A stretch of DNA of 64,000 nt from an uncultured Atopobium sp. (lineage in GTDB: Bacteria > Actinomycetota > Coriobacteriia > Coriobacteriales > Atopobiaceae). The translations under genes were made by a program, and so were the position numbers. This document shows, one piece after another, positions 1 through 8,842 of this stretch (positions are counted from its first letter, which is position 1; the number at the start of each line of letters is the position of its first letter). The notes beneath the pieces are model-generated. The model was given only the letters and a program-made list of their open reading frames with translations. It was not told where the DNA came from and made no database searches. The stretch is taken from positions 39,787-103,786 of the forward strand of contig CALKTD010000017.1 in NCBI GenBank assembly GCA_937997345.1, written 5' to 3'.

Positions 1-402
1 CAAACTAAAAGAACCTCTAGATGCTTAGACATATCTTGCCCTTCTCTCTAGCAGAAACACTGCCAAGTAATTTCTTACAGTATCAATATTGTTCCTATTC
101 TTTAGAGATTCCAATTATCCTATTTCCTAAGGTAAGGAAATGGGTTCGTTGAAATTTTTCTACCTTAAAAAAGTTTTAGAACAAAGGAAAACTGTTTTGG
201 CTACGTACTTGCAGCTAAAAGTTCGTCTGATTTGCGGCTTTTACGTAAAAAACAGAGCGCAAAAAGGATTTTCTCTTTCTCGTTACACCCTCACAGCTCC
301 ACCTCTACCGTTCACGGAAAATGTAAGCTTTGGTGAACAAACAGCAAACCCGTGTGCCCAGCAGGGATATAATCGCAGGTGAACAACAGATGGAGAACTG
401 TC
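1..402. other. Intergenic, no gene supported
   Basis: AT-rich stretch with no convincing gene. The open frames here lack a usable ribosome-binding site and recognisable composition. It presumably carries the promoter of the hydrolase that follows, but I could not identify a clear -35/-10 pair. Confidence 0.5.
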
Positions 403-1170
403 ATGAAGATGCACCTCATTGAGCCGGAAACTTGCACCCAAACCACACCTACGGTATTGCTGATTCATCCCATGCTCTCGTCAGCAGAGGGAATGAAGAC
501 AGTTCTTGTGAGTAATATGGGCGATGACCTGCGCTATCTGGTCCCAGATCTTGCCGCTCACGGGGAAGAAGATGCAACAGAATATATCTCGGCGTCCCAA
601 GAAGCTGCACAGATTCATGACTGGCTGCTGGAGCACAACATGACCCATCTCTCCTTGGGCTTTGGCGCCTCCTTAGGCGGAGTGGTTCTGTCTGAGCTCC
701 TCAAGTTTCCCGATTTAGTCTTTGACCACCTCTTCTTTGAGGGAACAAGCTTCTGGACAGGAGGATTTCTTGCCTCTGCGCTTGAGTTTGTGCTCAAGAA
801 AGTGTTTCTTGCCAAGCACCGCAAAGCCATTGCAGACCCCGAGTTATCCGTGCAAAAGATGGAACAACTTTACGGAAAAGTTGCAGCTAAACCTATGTCA
901 GAACACTTTATTGCGATGAGCAATCAAAGCATCAAGAACATCATTCACGACTGCAGCAATGTTGACCTCCCCGCCCTTAGCCCCGATGTGCAACGCCGTT
1001 GCATCTTCACGTATGGCGAGAAGGACTTTGACTTGAAACGTGCAAGACGGATTCTGCCCAAAGTCTATCCCGAGGCCACGCTTACTATCTGGCAGGGCTA
1101 TGACCACTGCGAGCGCATGACCAGCGATTCAGTAGCGTATAGCCAGATGCTCAGAAAGCTTGTGGTTTAG
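403..1170 (+). CDS. Alpha/beta hydrolase family protein
   Basis: A 255-residue cytosolic protein with an alpha/beta-hydrolase pattern. An early strand runs into an oxyanion-type segment (LLIHPM, about residues 19-24), and the nucleophile elbow G-A-S-L-G places the catalytic Ser at residue 90. A late D-H pair in YDHCERM probably supplies the His. The frame is open from a GTG at 379, but GGAGA sits 6-7 bases before the ATG at 403, so I chose 403. The substrate cannot be read from the sequence. No signal peptide is visible. It stands alone, about 90 bp before the HD hydrolase gene. Confidence 0.75.
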   Translation: MKMHLIEPETCTQTTPTVLLIHPMLSSAEGMKTVLVSNMGDDLRYLVPDLAAHGEEDATEYISASQEAAQIHDWLLEHNMTHLSLGFGASLGGVVLSELLKFPDLVFDHLFFEGTSFWTGGFLASALEFVLKKVFLAKHRKAIADPELSVQKMEQLYGKVAAKPMSEHFIAMSNQSIKNIIHDCSNVDLPALSPDVQRRCIFTYGEKDFDLKRARRILPKVYPEATLTIWQGYDHCERMTSDSVAYSQMLRKLVV

Positions 1171-1256
1171 AGAGCAAAACTTGTAAAATAGAGGAAACCA
1201 AACTAATCGCATAAATCTATCGGCATAGAAGCTGCTCGTTAATACTAGGAGGCTTC

Positions 1257-1712
1257 ATGTATTACACACCCATGACTAAAGCTGCGATGAAACTCTGCTT
1301 TGAAGCACACAAGGACCAAATTGACAAAGCAGGAATCCCCTACGTCTTCCACCCCATCAGTCTTGCTGAGCGCTTTGGAGAAGACCAAGAGGCCGAGACC
1401 TGTGTAGCACTTCTGCACGATGTTCTGGAAGACACAGATTACACGGTAGATGATATTCGTGCAGCTGGTATGAGTGAGGAGGTTATTGAAGCTCTGCTTC
1501 TCTTGAACCACAATCCCAAAGTCGAGTACATGGACTATGTTCGCCATCTAAGTAAAAATAACATTGCACGACACGTGAAAATTTACGATCTACAACACAA
1601 CTCAAACCTGTCCCACCTAGAAAAGGTTACTGAGAAGGACTTAAAACGTATCGAGAAATACAAGGAAGCCCTCAGGATTCTTTTTGAGGTAGAAGAAAGT
1701 TCAGAAGCGTAA
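1257..1712 (+). CDS. SpoT/MESH1-like HD-domain hydrolase
   Basis: A 151-residue single-domain protein resembling the (p)ppGpp-hydrolase half of RelA/SpoT proteins. The HD signature is LLHDVLEDT (about residues 50-58), preceded by an early His in the FHPISLAERFG segment. A later region (RHVKIYDLQHNSNL) matches the metal- and nucleotide-binding helix of this fold. There is no synthetase, TGS or ACT domain, so it is a small stand-alone hydrolase, possibly acting on ppGpp or related nucleotides. A strong AGGAGG lies 6 bases before the ATG. Confidence 0.8.
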   Translation: MYYTPMTKAAMKLCFEAHKDQIDKAGIPYVFHPISLAERFGEDQEAETCVALLHDVLEDTDYTVDDIRAAGMSEEVIEALLLLNHNPKVEYMDYVRHLSKNNIARHVKIYDLQHNSNLSHLEKVTEKDLKRIEKYKEALRILFEVEESSEA

Positions 1713-1765
1713 ATAATTCCTTGCAATGAAGCACAATAGAAGCCGTTTATAAAGCTACTAAGAGG

Positions 1766-2020
1766 TCATATGCTCACTTTGCTTTCATGCTTACCAAGCT
1801 TCCCATTCTTTTCAAGCTTATTATCAAGCCACCAAATTGGAATTGGAAGAATTTCATCAATGGGTTGAGTATTGTCCCAGATATCAATATATTCCTTTGT
1901 TTCCCTATCGTATAAGAACTTGCAATAAACGCGATCGTCAAGGGCTGAAAATTCTCCGCCGTAGAATCCGTCATCATACTCAATGTTATGAAAATAATAG
2001 TTGATATAATATGCGCCCAT
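1766..2020 (-). CDS. Small hypothetical protein
   Basis: An 84-residue soluble protein rich in Tyr, Asp and Trp (starts MGAYYINYY, contains IPIWWLDNKL). The frame is open upstream to 2083, but a GAGG sits just before the ATG at 2020, so that start is preferred. I do not recognise the family. It is convergent with the HD hydrolase gene and separated from it by about 50 bp. Confidence 0.5.
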   Translation of the reverse strand: MGAYYINYYFHNIEYDDGFYGGEFSALDDRVYCKFLYDRETKEYIDIWDNTQPIDEILPIPIWWLDNKLEKNGKLGKHESKVSI

Positions 2021-2260
2021 TTTTACCTCACTTAGTAATGAATGCCTTACAAAAATGCATTTCACTAACCCTGTTCCAAGCATGTGAAAAGAAGGATAAG
2101 ACCTACAGACAATCTAAGTGGGTACTGCAATGGACAGTAAAAAATCTATGTTGTAGCTAACGAACATAACGATGAAAGGACTGGCATTATTCAATTACCC
2201 AATTAAACTCGAGGTTGTATAATTCAACTAACAAGCAGTTCGTCCCTGATTGGAGTGAAT

Positions 2261-2575
2261 ATGATGTTATATTCAGTTATAGCGTGGTCTTTAACCGCAA
2301 TTCTTGGCATTTGGTCTATTGTACTTCTATCTGGTCATGGTGCTATTTCAATTGCTGGATTTAACACAATGACTGAAGATGAAAAGAAAACAATAGACGA
2401 GAAAAAGCTTTGTTTTGTAGCGGGTATTGGCATGCTTATAAGTACGTTAGTACTCTTTTTCATGGCACTACTTGGTCCAAATACAACAAACACAACAGCA
2501 ATCATTGCGGGCAGTATTATTGCGATTGATGCGGCAGTAATGGTTTATATTGCAAACACAAAATGCAAAAAATAA
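2261..2575 (+). CDS. DUF3784-type small membrane protein
   Basis: A 104-residue protein with three predicted membrane helices: residues 1-25, a middle segment (FVAGIGMLISTLVLFFMALLG) and a C-terminal one. Between the first two is the family-like loop AGFNTMTEDEKKTIDEKKL. That loop plus the helix layout matches DUF3784 proteins, whose function is unknown. GGAG at 2252-2255 supports the ATG at 2261 rather than the GTG at 2255. Confidence 0.7.
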   Translation: MMLYSVIAWSLTAILGIWSIVLLSGHGAISIAGFNTMTEDEKKTIDEKKLCFVAGIGMLISTLVLFFMALLGPNTTNTTAIIAGSIIAIDAAVMVYIANTKCKK

Positions 2576-2671
2576 TTAAAACCTGACGACAAAATACTTG
2601 AAGTTCTCATTACCTTTGGGCAATGGCTTTTGTCAAAACAAATACAAAACATCATCTCAATCCACTTGTAT

Positions 2672-3598
2672 CTATCGCCCTAAAGTCTGATCGCGCACGT
2701 ACGCAAGTAACCGTACAAGCACAACAATACAAAGCCCTGCTGCAAGTACCGTTTCAACAGTGGCTACTCCATCGAGCCATTGAAGAGGCTGACCAAGTTT
2801 AGTTAGGCACACTGATGTTTGTTTACATGCAATAGCACTGATTACAAAGGGGAAAGTAAAAGCGGCATGGCTGGGAAAGAATGGTTTAGTAAGACACCTG
2901 ATGCACCACACAAAAGAAACTACATAAATAATTGAAGCGATTGCCAGCATAACCAAAAGAAACGGTACAGACTTTGGCGTAATAGATTGAATATATCCTG
3001 CAATACAAAGGCTTGTTGGGGCTGCATAAATGCAAGCGAGTGACTCAGCGGAATCAGGCACCGGCCCATATTTAACATACTTTATGCTTACAACTATCAA
3101 AAGCACCACAAGGCAGATAAATCCAAACCAAAATGCAACCGTGCCAACACTTGTTTCAAAGTTAAACGCCGGCGCTGTAACACTTGCAACAACAATGCCT
3201 ACATACACAATGAACCAGCTGGCGTGCACATTCTCCCAATTAAATTTTGCAATATAGCGAGAAGTAAAGAGAGCTATGCACAGCATGTGCAACGCAATTC
3301 CTGTGAACCAAAATAATTGTGCTGTATCACCAATATCGGTCTTCATATACACCGAAATCAGCATAACTGCCATCGGATATGTTGCAGCAACTGAAAGCCC
3401 AATTGGATCCGAGAGCTCTCGCAACACAACTTTTGTCGACACCATAAATTTGAGGGTATAGAGAGCTAAAAGAGCAATAGAGATTATGCCGCAGGCAAGA
3501 TAAAACTCCTCGAAAGAAGTCTTAAAAAGATTTCCAAGTGCCGCAAAACCTAATGCAACACCGCAAATAGCAACGGGAACTTTTTGGACATAGTTCAT
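2672..3598 (-). CDS. TDT-family (TehA/SLAC1-like) membrane carrier
   Basis: A 308-residue protein with about ten hydrophobic helices and almost no soluble loops. The opening segment (VAICGVALGFAALGNL), the SDPIGLSVAATYPMA stretch and the segment CIYAAPTSLCIAGY resemble the tellurite-resistance/dicarboxylate transporter family, which includes TehA and plant SLAC1 anion channels. In Gram-positive bacteria these are often annotated 'exfoliative toxin A/B', a misleading name. The likely role is anion or monocarboxylate movement across the membrane; the substrate is unknown. No partner gene is apparent. Confidence 0.75.
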   Translation of the reverse strand: MNYVQKVPVAICGVALGFAALGNLFKTSFEEFYLACGIISIALLALYTLKFMVSTKVVLRELSDPIGLSVAATYPMAVMLISVYMKTDIGDTAQLFWFTGIALHMLCIALFTSRYIAKFNWENVHASWFIVYVGIVVASVTAPAFNFETSVGTVAFWFGFICLVVLLIVVSIKYVKYGPVPDSAESLACIYAAPTSLCIAGYIQSITPKSVPFLLVMLAIASIIYVVSFVWCIRCLTKPFFPSHAAFTFPFVISAIACKQTSVCLTKLGQPLQWLDGVATVETVLAAGLCIVVLVRLLAYVRDQTLGR

Positions 3599-3751
3599 AA
3601 GGATTCTTCTATCTGTTTAGGAATCTCTTTAAACTTGAATATTCATACGATACCGTATCTCAATATCACCGTGTAATAAAACTCAAAAAGCTCTTAGTCT
3701 TCTACTTGAGTTATAAACTCTCTCATGCTATTTCAGTTAACGAAAATTCGC

Positions 3752-4381
3752 CTAGTCAAAATCTTCAATTTCCACAACTCTTGTCCCAGCTAAATAATCA
3801 TGAATTGCAAGGTGGTTTTTTGTAATTACAACCATTACCGCTGAAAACATAGTTAATAGGTACATTACTATGAAAACATAGCTTTCAATATAAAATCCAG
3901 ACACCAGCGTAAGTGCCTGAATAATATATCTCGTCGTAATAGTCGAAACACCTTCAATCAGAAGGAGACCAGGTATTGCCCTAATAACTAGCTGCTTTAG
4001 TTCTACTTTATTTCCTAAACTAGTCTCACATTGCAATTTAAATAACTTTTTGCCTGGTGTTTGGCCAGGCCAAATTTTCCAAGGGATTACTATGTAATAA
4101 ACGATAAAAATCATCAAGGACAGTATGCAGCAAATGTAAGCAAACATATTTGAATATCCAAGCGCACTAAAAACATACAGATCACTGAACATATCAGAGC
4201 TATGAGTTACTAAGGCAAAAATTAGAACCTCTGGAAAACCAATAAGTAGACCTGAAAGCACCCAGTCGACAGCATATGCATAAAATCTACGCATAGGAAA
4301 TTTCCACATCATAGTTAACTTACGTTTTGATTTTAAGCTCGAAAACTTTGTTGTATTTTTATGAGCCACTTTATCCCCCAT
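3752..4381 (-). CDS. RDD-family membrane protein
   Basis: A 209-residue membrane protein. The RDD-type start RRFYAYAVDWVLSGLL has the family's Arg followed by an Asp in helix 1, and the conserved WPGQTPGKKLFKLQ and HLAIHDYLAGTRVV segments are also present. RDD proteins are poorly understood; some act in ion transport. It begins about 10 bp after malY, so it is probably co-transcribed with that gene. GGGGA five bases upstream favours the ATG at 4381 over the TTG at 4384. Confidence 0.8.
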   Translation of the reverse strand: MGDKVAHKNTTKFSSLKSKRKLTMMWKFPMRRFYAYAVDWVLSGLLIGFPEVLIFALVTHSSDMFSDLYVFSALGYSNMFAYICCILSLMIFIVYYIVIPWKIWPGQTPGKKLFKLQCETSLGNKVELKQLVIRAIPGLLLIEGVSTITTRYIIQALTLVSGFYIESYVFIVMYLLTMFSAVMVVITKNHLAIHDYLAGTRVVEIEDFD

Positions 4382-4390
4382 CAAAATCCC

Positions 4391-5596
4391 CTATAAACTT
4401 AGACTATCAATACCTTTTGCAAAACGGCGTAATCCATCGTTTAACTTTTCTCTAGGGCATCCAACACACATACGTAAATATCCTGCTCCTGAATTACCGT
4501 ATGTCTCCCCAGGCATAATCCCAACATTTCCAATATTAACCAATGCGTCTTGTAATCGTTTTGAAGATACTCCCAAAGAACTCACATCAATCCAGGCTAA
4601 ATAAGTTGCTTCTGGAATTTCAAATTTTATATTCGGATAGCGATCTGAAAGGAAGCTCTTTATTACCTGCATATTGCCAAGTATGTATGAACACAGATCA
4701 TCAACATAAACTTCGCATTCGTTATACGCAGCCATCGTTGCATATAGTCCCAAAGTACTACATGAATTAAGAAAATCAACATGCCTAGTTTTATTTAAGA
4801 ATGCTTCACGAACTTTACTAGACGGAACGACCACATATGACCCAATAAGACCAGGTGTATTGAAAGTTTTTGTGGGGGATGTTGCAACGACCACTCTTTC
4901 ATATTCTTTTAACTTAGAGATTACGCTGATATTTCTTCTGCCACACAAACTAATATCAGCATGAATTTCATCTGAAATAATCCAGAGACCATGGCTTCGA
5001 CAAATATCGATAATCCTATTTAGCTCTTCCTCCGTCCACATACGTCCGGTGGGATTATGTGGAGAGCATAGTAGCATTGCCTTACAAGAAGCTGCTAACT
5101 TATCAAGTTGCTCAAAATCAATCTCAAAAGTTTTATGTAAACAATCTACAGAGGTGTACTCTAAATTCGGTAAAAGAATACTTCTTACAAGTGTTCGATC
5201 GTTCCCTTCTACTACTCCAGGAAAAGAATCATACATAGGGTCGAAACATAAAACTCCATCGCCTGGATTTGTTACTAATCGAATTAACAGAGAGACCGAA
5301 TACATCACAGAAGGACTGTATAAAATCCAATCCTCCTCTACACTGGCGTTATACCTTCTCTCAAACCATGATGCAATTGAGCCCTTAAAATCATGATGAT
5401 TCCATCGGGTATAGCCAAATTGTCCTCGAGCTGCAACTTCAGTAACTACATTTAAAACTTCTTCAGGAGGCAAAAAATCAGTATCAGAAATTGAAAAAGG
5501 CAAAATACCGGATTTGCCAAATCTATCCTGAATAAAATCCCACTGAGTACAATATGTTCCATAGCGATTTTGAATTTTATCGAAATCGTATCCCAT
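4391..5596 (-). CDS. MalY/PatB family PLP-dependent C-S lyase (aminotransferase fold I)
   Basis: A 401-residue fold-type I PLP enzyme of the MalY/PatB group, which cleave C-S bonds in cystathionine, cysteine or cysteine S-conjugates to pyruvate, ammonia and a thiol. Visible family motifs are FDPMYDSFP, the NPTGRMW cofactor loop, SDEIHADI with the PLP Asp, and TSPTKTFNTPGL with the Schiff-base Lys. It starts next to the stop of the M24 peptidase gene, with AGGAG overlapping that gene's 3' end, so the two are probably translated as a pair. Together with the peptidases it suggests breakdown of a cysteine-containing peptide or conjugate. Confidence 0.88.
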   Translation of the reverse strand: MGYDFDKIQNRYGTYCTQWDFIQDRFGKSGILPFSISDTDFLPPEEVLNVVTEVAARGQFGYTRWNHHDFKGSIASWFERRYNASVEEDWILYSPSVMYSVSLLIRLVTNPGDGVLCFDPMYDSFPGVVEGNDRTLVRSILLPNLEYTSVDCLHKTFEIDFEQLDKLAASCKAMLLCSPHNPTGRMWTEEELNRIIDICRSHGLWIISDEIHADISLCGRRNISVISKLKEYERVVVATSPTKTFNTPGLIGSYVVVPSSKVREAFLNKTRHVDFLNSCSTLGLYATMAAYNECEVYVDDLCSYILGNMQVIKSFLSDRYPNIKFEIPEATYLAWIDVSSLGVSSKRLQDALVNIGNVGIMPGETYGNSGAGYLRMCVGCPREKLNDGLRRFAKGIDSLSL

Positions 5597-6679
5597 TTAA
5601 ACTCCTAAGATTATTGGATCAGTTGTTGTTTTATTAAGAGATACGCCAACTCCATTAATTACAGCAACGTCATTTTCAATTCGAACTCCACCAACACCAG
5701 GAATATATATACCTGGCTCACATGACATAACCATGCCCTCTTTAAGAATAAAATGTTTTCCAGGCCTCAATAAAGGCAGTTCGGTTGAATTATCTATTCC
5801 AATTCCATGACCAAGACCATGTCCAAAATACTCTCCGTACCCAGCCCTCAAAATGACAGAACGCGCGCATCTATCAACTTCTTCAGAATCAACTCCAGCT
5901 TTAATAGACGAAATACCCGCGTTCTGGGCGCTTTGAACAATGTTATAAATCTCTAGTATCTTTGTGTTAGGTTCCCCTAAAAAACAAATCCTGGTCATAT
6001 CTGACTGGTAATTGTCAATCTGAATTCCAAAATCAATCATCACATGCTCACCGCGTTTTAAAGCGCGCGATGTAGGCCTACAATGAGGATATGCAGTACG
6101 CTCACCAATGCCACAAATAGTGTCGAAAGACATTTTTTGTGCACCTCTACAAATAGATTTATATTGAACTAAGGCACTAATTTCATACTCTGTCATTCCT
6201 TCTTTAATTTGAGAAGATACTTCCTTAAAGATCTCATCCGTTACATTTATTGCTTTTCTGATTTTTTTAATCTCTTCCGATGTTTTAATCGCACGCAGTA
6301 TCGTCAGTTCTTTATCAAGAAGAACAACGTTTTTAAATTGCTTTGATAATTTTAAATACGTACTTGCTAAGGTTGATTCAGATTCAACTCCCAGGCATTT
6401 CCAGTTGTACTTTTCTGATAACTCGTAAAGCTTCACATAAAAAGCCTCTTCAGATTGGCTTGCTAACAATTCAATCTTTAATTCATGCTCTTTCTCTTTT
6501 GCTTCTGCAAAATATCTTTGATCAACTAAAAGACCTTGGTATTTGCGGCTTAAGATGATTGAACACCCACTACCATTTAGCACACCAAGCCAGTTCTTTA
6601 TCGTCTTGCTTTTAAGAAGAAGAGCATCAACAGCCATATCATTTAGAAGATCTTGAAGTAAATAAACATTATTATTCAT
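5597..6679 (-). CDS. M24-family Xaa-Pro aminopeptidase
   Basis: A 360-residue cytosolic metallopeptidase with an N-terminal creatinase-like domain (about 1-125) and a C-terminal pita-bread domain. The five metal ligands can be placed: two Asp in MIDFGIQIDNYQSDMTR, His in GHGLGHGIGID, Glu in MSCEPGIY and Glu in VGGVRIENDV. Family members remove an N-terminal residue preceding proline. GAGGAG precedes the ATG. The gene sits just beyond the terminator at 6718-6752 that follows the PTS IIC gene, so it is probably transcribed by read-through or from its own promoter. Confidence 0.9.
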   Translation of the reverse strand: MNNNVYLLQDLLNDMAVDALLLKSKTIKNWLGVLNGSGCSIILSRKYQGLLVDQRYFAEAKEKEHELKIELLASQSEEAFYVKLYELSEKYNWKCLGVESESTLASTYLKLSKQFKNVVLLDKELTILRAIKTSEEIKKIRKAINVTDEIFKEVSSQIKEGMTEYEISALVQYKSICRGAQKMSFDTICGIGERTAYPHCRPTSRALKRGEHVMIDFGIQIDNYQSDMTRICFLGEPNTKILEIYNIVQSAQNAGISSIKAGVDSEEVDRCARSVILRAGYGEYFGHGLGHGIGIDNSTELPLLRPGKHFILKEGMVMSCEPGIYIPGVGGVRIENDVAVINGVGVSLNKTTTDPIILGV

Positions 6680-6717
6680 ATATACTCCTCTTCTTAAACT
6701 ATTCTTAACTGAAAAAA

Positions 6718-6752
6718 GATGAGACTAACTCTATTGAAGAGTTAGTCTCATC
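6718..6752 (-). terminator. Intrinsic terminator between PTS IIC and the M24 peptidase
   Basis: Perfect 15-bp inverted repeat (GATGAGACTAACTCT and its complement) with a 5-base loop. On the minus strand it is followed directly by six T. It lies inside the gene cluster, so downstream peptidase and lyase genes are likely expressed at a lower or separately controlled level. Confidence 0.88.
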
Positions 6753-6764
6753 AAAGCACACTAA

Positions 6765-8093
6765 CTAAATTCCAAGATCCATTTCTTCAAGAAGCGCCTC
6801 ATCCTCTTCAGACAAGATACTGCTTGAGTTCTCTTGTTCTTTCTCAATAAATCTCTGCTCATAAGCTTTGAAGAACGGATACCAAAGGGCAATAGACAGT
6901 ATCATCTGAACTGCGTTGACTACAATCGATCTCCAGTCAAAGTTTGTCAAGAATCCTTCAAGGAAGACTCCGACATAAGGTGGTGTAAAGAACGATTTAC
7001 CCATTAAGCCAAGCCATTGAGCCCAGCCACCGAGCGATCCAATAATTCCTCCACCAATAACATATGGAATAAAGTAGAACGGATTAAGAACAATTGGAGC
7101 ACCAAACAAAATCGGCTCGTTGATTCCAAACAAAGCTGGAATAAATGCTACTCGTCCGATTTTCTTAAGTGCATCAGACTTAGAAAGCATGCACCAAAGG
7201 ACAAGACCAAAAGTAACTCCAGTACCAGTGAAATTACCAAATGCAGACTCAGGTCCAGGACAGAAGAAATGCGTAAGCGGAAGTCCCGCTTGATAATTTG
7301 CAATATTTTCCGCCAGGAATTGAGTAGAAATTGGACTTGTAATTGGGCTGAGAACAGACGGATGGATACCAAAGAAGAACAGCAAACAATGGAGCATCTT
7401 TAAGAAAGTGTATGCCAATGGATTGTCCATCGAACCAACTAAGGGTGCAAATAGATTTGTAAAAATCAGAGGAGGCATTACTCCAAAAACGTTTGTGCAC
7501 ACCAAACGTATTGCTAAAAATACACCAATAATGATGATAGAAATTGGAATCATTTCAAAGGAACGAGAAACAAAGTCTGGCACAGACTCTGGCATTTTAA
7601 TGGTGAAGTTGCGCTTTTTACACCAGCGGAACAATTCGACTGCAACAATAGCTCCAAACATAGATGCAAATAAGCCCTTAGCGCCTAAGTACTTTGTTAC
7701 CAAAGTACCGTCTTTTGAAAAATCGACAGCAAGCATCAGAAATGCAATTAACGCCATACTCATGCAGCCAGGTCCGTCAAGTTCATGCGACTTCGATAGG
7801 TGATACCCAATAAGAACCGAAGCATAAAGCGCCATCATTCCCATTCCAACAGTGTTTGCAAGCTCAATTGCAGAGGCATTTGCAACAATCCATTGAGAAA
7901 GAGGATTTTCCTCACCAATCATGTTTGGAATTGCACCTGGAATCAAACAGAAGCTACCAATGATTAGTAGAGGCGTTAAGCCAACCATAGCTTTTTTAAT
8001 TGCGCTTAAATGAATTTCCTTATCCATCCAATTTGCTACAGGAGTTAAATAGCGGTCAATTACCGCTGTAAATCCATGAGTATTCTCATTCAT
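6765..8093 (-). CDS. PTS lactose/cellobiose-family transporter subunit IIC
   Basis: A 442-residue membrane permease of the PTS lactose/N,N'-diacetylchitobiose/cellobiose (CelB-like) family with about ten helices. Family-like features include the opening DRYLTPVANWMDKEIHLSAIK, the middle region SVLSPITSPISTQF, and the substrate-site region FGINEPILFGAPIVLNP with its conserved N-E-P. The C-tail is acidic (SEEDEALLEEMDLGI). It carries the substrate while IIB phosphorylates it. It follows IIB by 5 bases. No 6-phospho-beta-glycosidase is encoded nearby, which is unusual for this transporter type. Confidence 0.92.
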   Translation of the reverse strand: MNENTHGFTAVIDRYLTPVANWMDKEIHLSAIKKAMVGLTPLLIIGSFCLIPGAIPNMIGEENPLSQWIVANASAIELANTVGMGMMALYASVLIGYHLSKSHELDGPGCMSMALIAFLMLAVDFSKDGTLVTKYLGAKGLFASMFGAIVAVELFRWCKKRNFTIKMPESVPDFVSRSFEMIPISIIIIGVFLAIRLVCTNVFGVMPPLIFTNLFAPLVGSMDNPLAYTFLKMLHCLLFFFGIHPSVLSPITSPISTQFLAENIANYQAGLPLTHFFCPGPESAFGNFTGTGVTFGLVLWCMLSKSDALKKIGRVAFIPALFGINEPILFGAPIVLNPFYFIPYVIGGGIIGSLGGWAQWLGLMGKSFFTPPYVGVFLEGFLTNFDWRSIVVNAVQMILSIALWYPFFKAYEQRFIEKEQENSSSILSEEDEALLEEMDLGI

Positions 8094-8098
8094 AATAA

Positions 8099-8440
8099 TT
8101 ACCCCCTTTCAGAGGCAAGTTCGATTTTCTTTTGTTCAACTAACACTTTTTTGAGTACTGATACGCCGTCCATTTGACCATACGTAGCTGTATCAACAAC
8201 AATTACTGGAATGTTTTTGTCACCCAATGCGTTCTTTACACTCTCAAATTTGTGAGCAATTTGAGGTCCAAGAACAACTGCATCGGCATCACTAACCTCC
8301 GAGTCTAAAATATCAACTGGAATCGCGATAAACTGGAAGTCAGATTCATTAAGCTTTGGACTTGCTTTTACTCCAGCTTTCATGGCATCCATAAGCATCG
8401 TAGTTGATAAACCACCGGCACAGCAGAGCACAATCTTCAT
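8099..8440 (-). CDS. PTS lactose/cellobiose-family subunit IIB
   Basis: A 113-residue cytosolic phosphocarrier. The N-terminus KIVLCCAGGLSTTML fits the P-loop pattern C-x-x-G-x-S-T, placing the phosphorylated Cys at residue 7. Later segments (DAVVLGPQIAHKFESVKNAL) match the IIB fold. It accepts phosphate from IIA and passes it to the substrate bound by IIC. A strong GGGAGG precedes the ATG. Confidence 0.92.
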   Translation of the reverse strand: MKIVLCCAGGLSTTMLMDAMKAGVKASPKLNESDFQFIAIPVDILDSEVSDADAVVLGPQIAHKFESVKNALGDKNIPVIVVDTATYGQMDGVSVLKKVLVEQKKIELASERG

Positions 8441-8485
8441 TTCTTCCTCCCTTTCTTTTTTGGCATTCTTAACGAATACGCACTG

Positions 8486-8809
8486 TTATTTGCGGTTCTG
8501 AATCTCAAAAACATCAACAAGTTCTTCAATCAGATCTCTAGCGAGTTGAGCAGCCATATAGTGATCTTGTGCATGAGCCATTAAAAGCGTCATTGCAGGA
8601 CGATCAGCTTCTGGAGTATTGAGCTCGGCTGATATAAGTTCTGTTTGAGCCTTGTGGGCAGCCAAGTCAATCTGTTTTGCTTGCTCAAGCAAGCTATGAG
8701 CTCCTTGGTAATCCCCCTCCTTTACTTTTCTCAATGCTTCAATTGCCTTTGATCTACTCTCCCCTGCTGAAGAAATCATCGTGAGGATTTTGATTTCGCT
8801 TTCGTTCAT
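8486..8809 (-). CDS. PTS lactose/cellobiose-family subunit IIA
   Basis: A 107-residue all-helical phosphocarrier that forms trimers in this family. The conserved LLMAHAQDHYM segment carries His79, equivalent to the phosphorylated His of LacF-type IIA, and His83. It takes phosphate from HPr and hands it to IIB. Gene order IIA-IIB-IIC, all minus strand, is consistent with one operon. Confidence 0.92.
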   Translation of the reverse strand: MNESEIKILTMISSAGESRSKAIEALRKVKEGDYQGAHSLLEQAKQIDLAAHKAQTELISAELNTPEADRPAMTLLMAHAQDHYMAAQLARDLIEELVDVFEIQNRK

Positions 8810-8842
8810 ACTTAAGCACTTCCCTCTTTCTTCAAATTCCCA

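Noticed and set aside
140..382. 80-codon plus-strand frame at the window start
   Set aside because: No ribosome-binding site or recognisable domain; composition looks non-coding.
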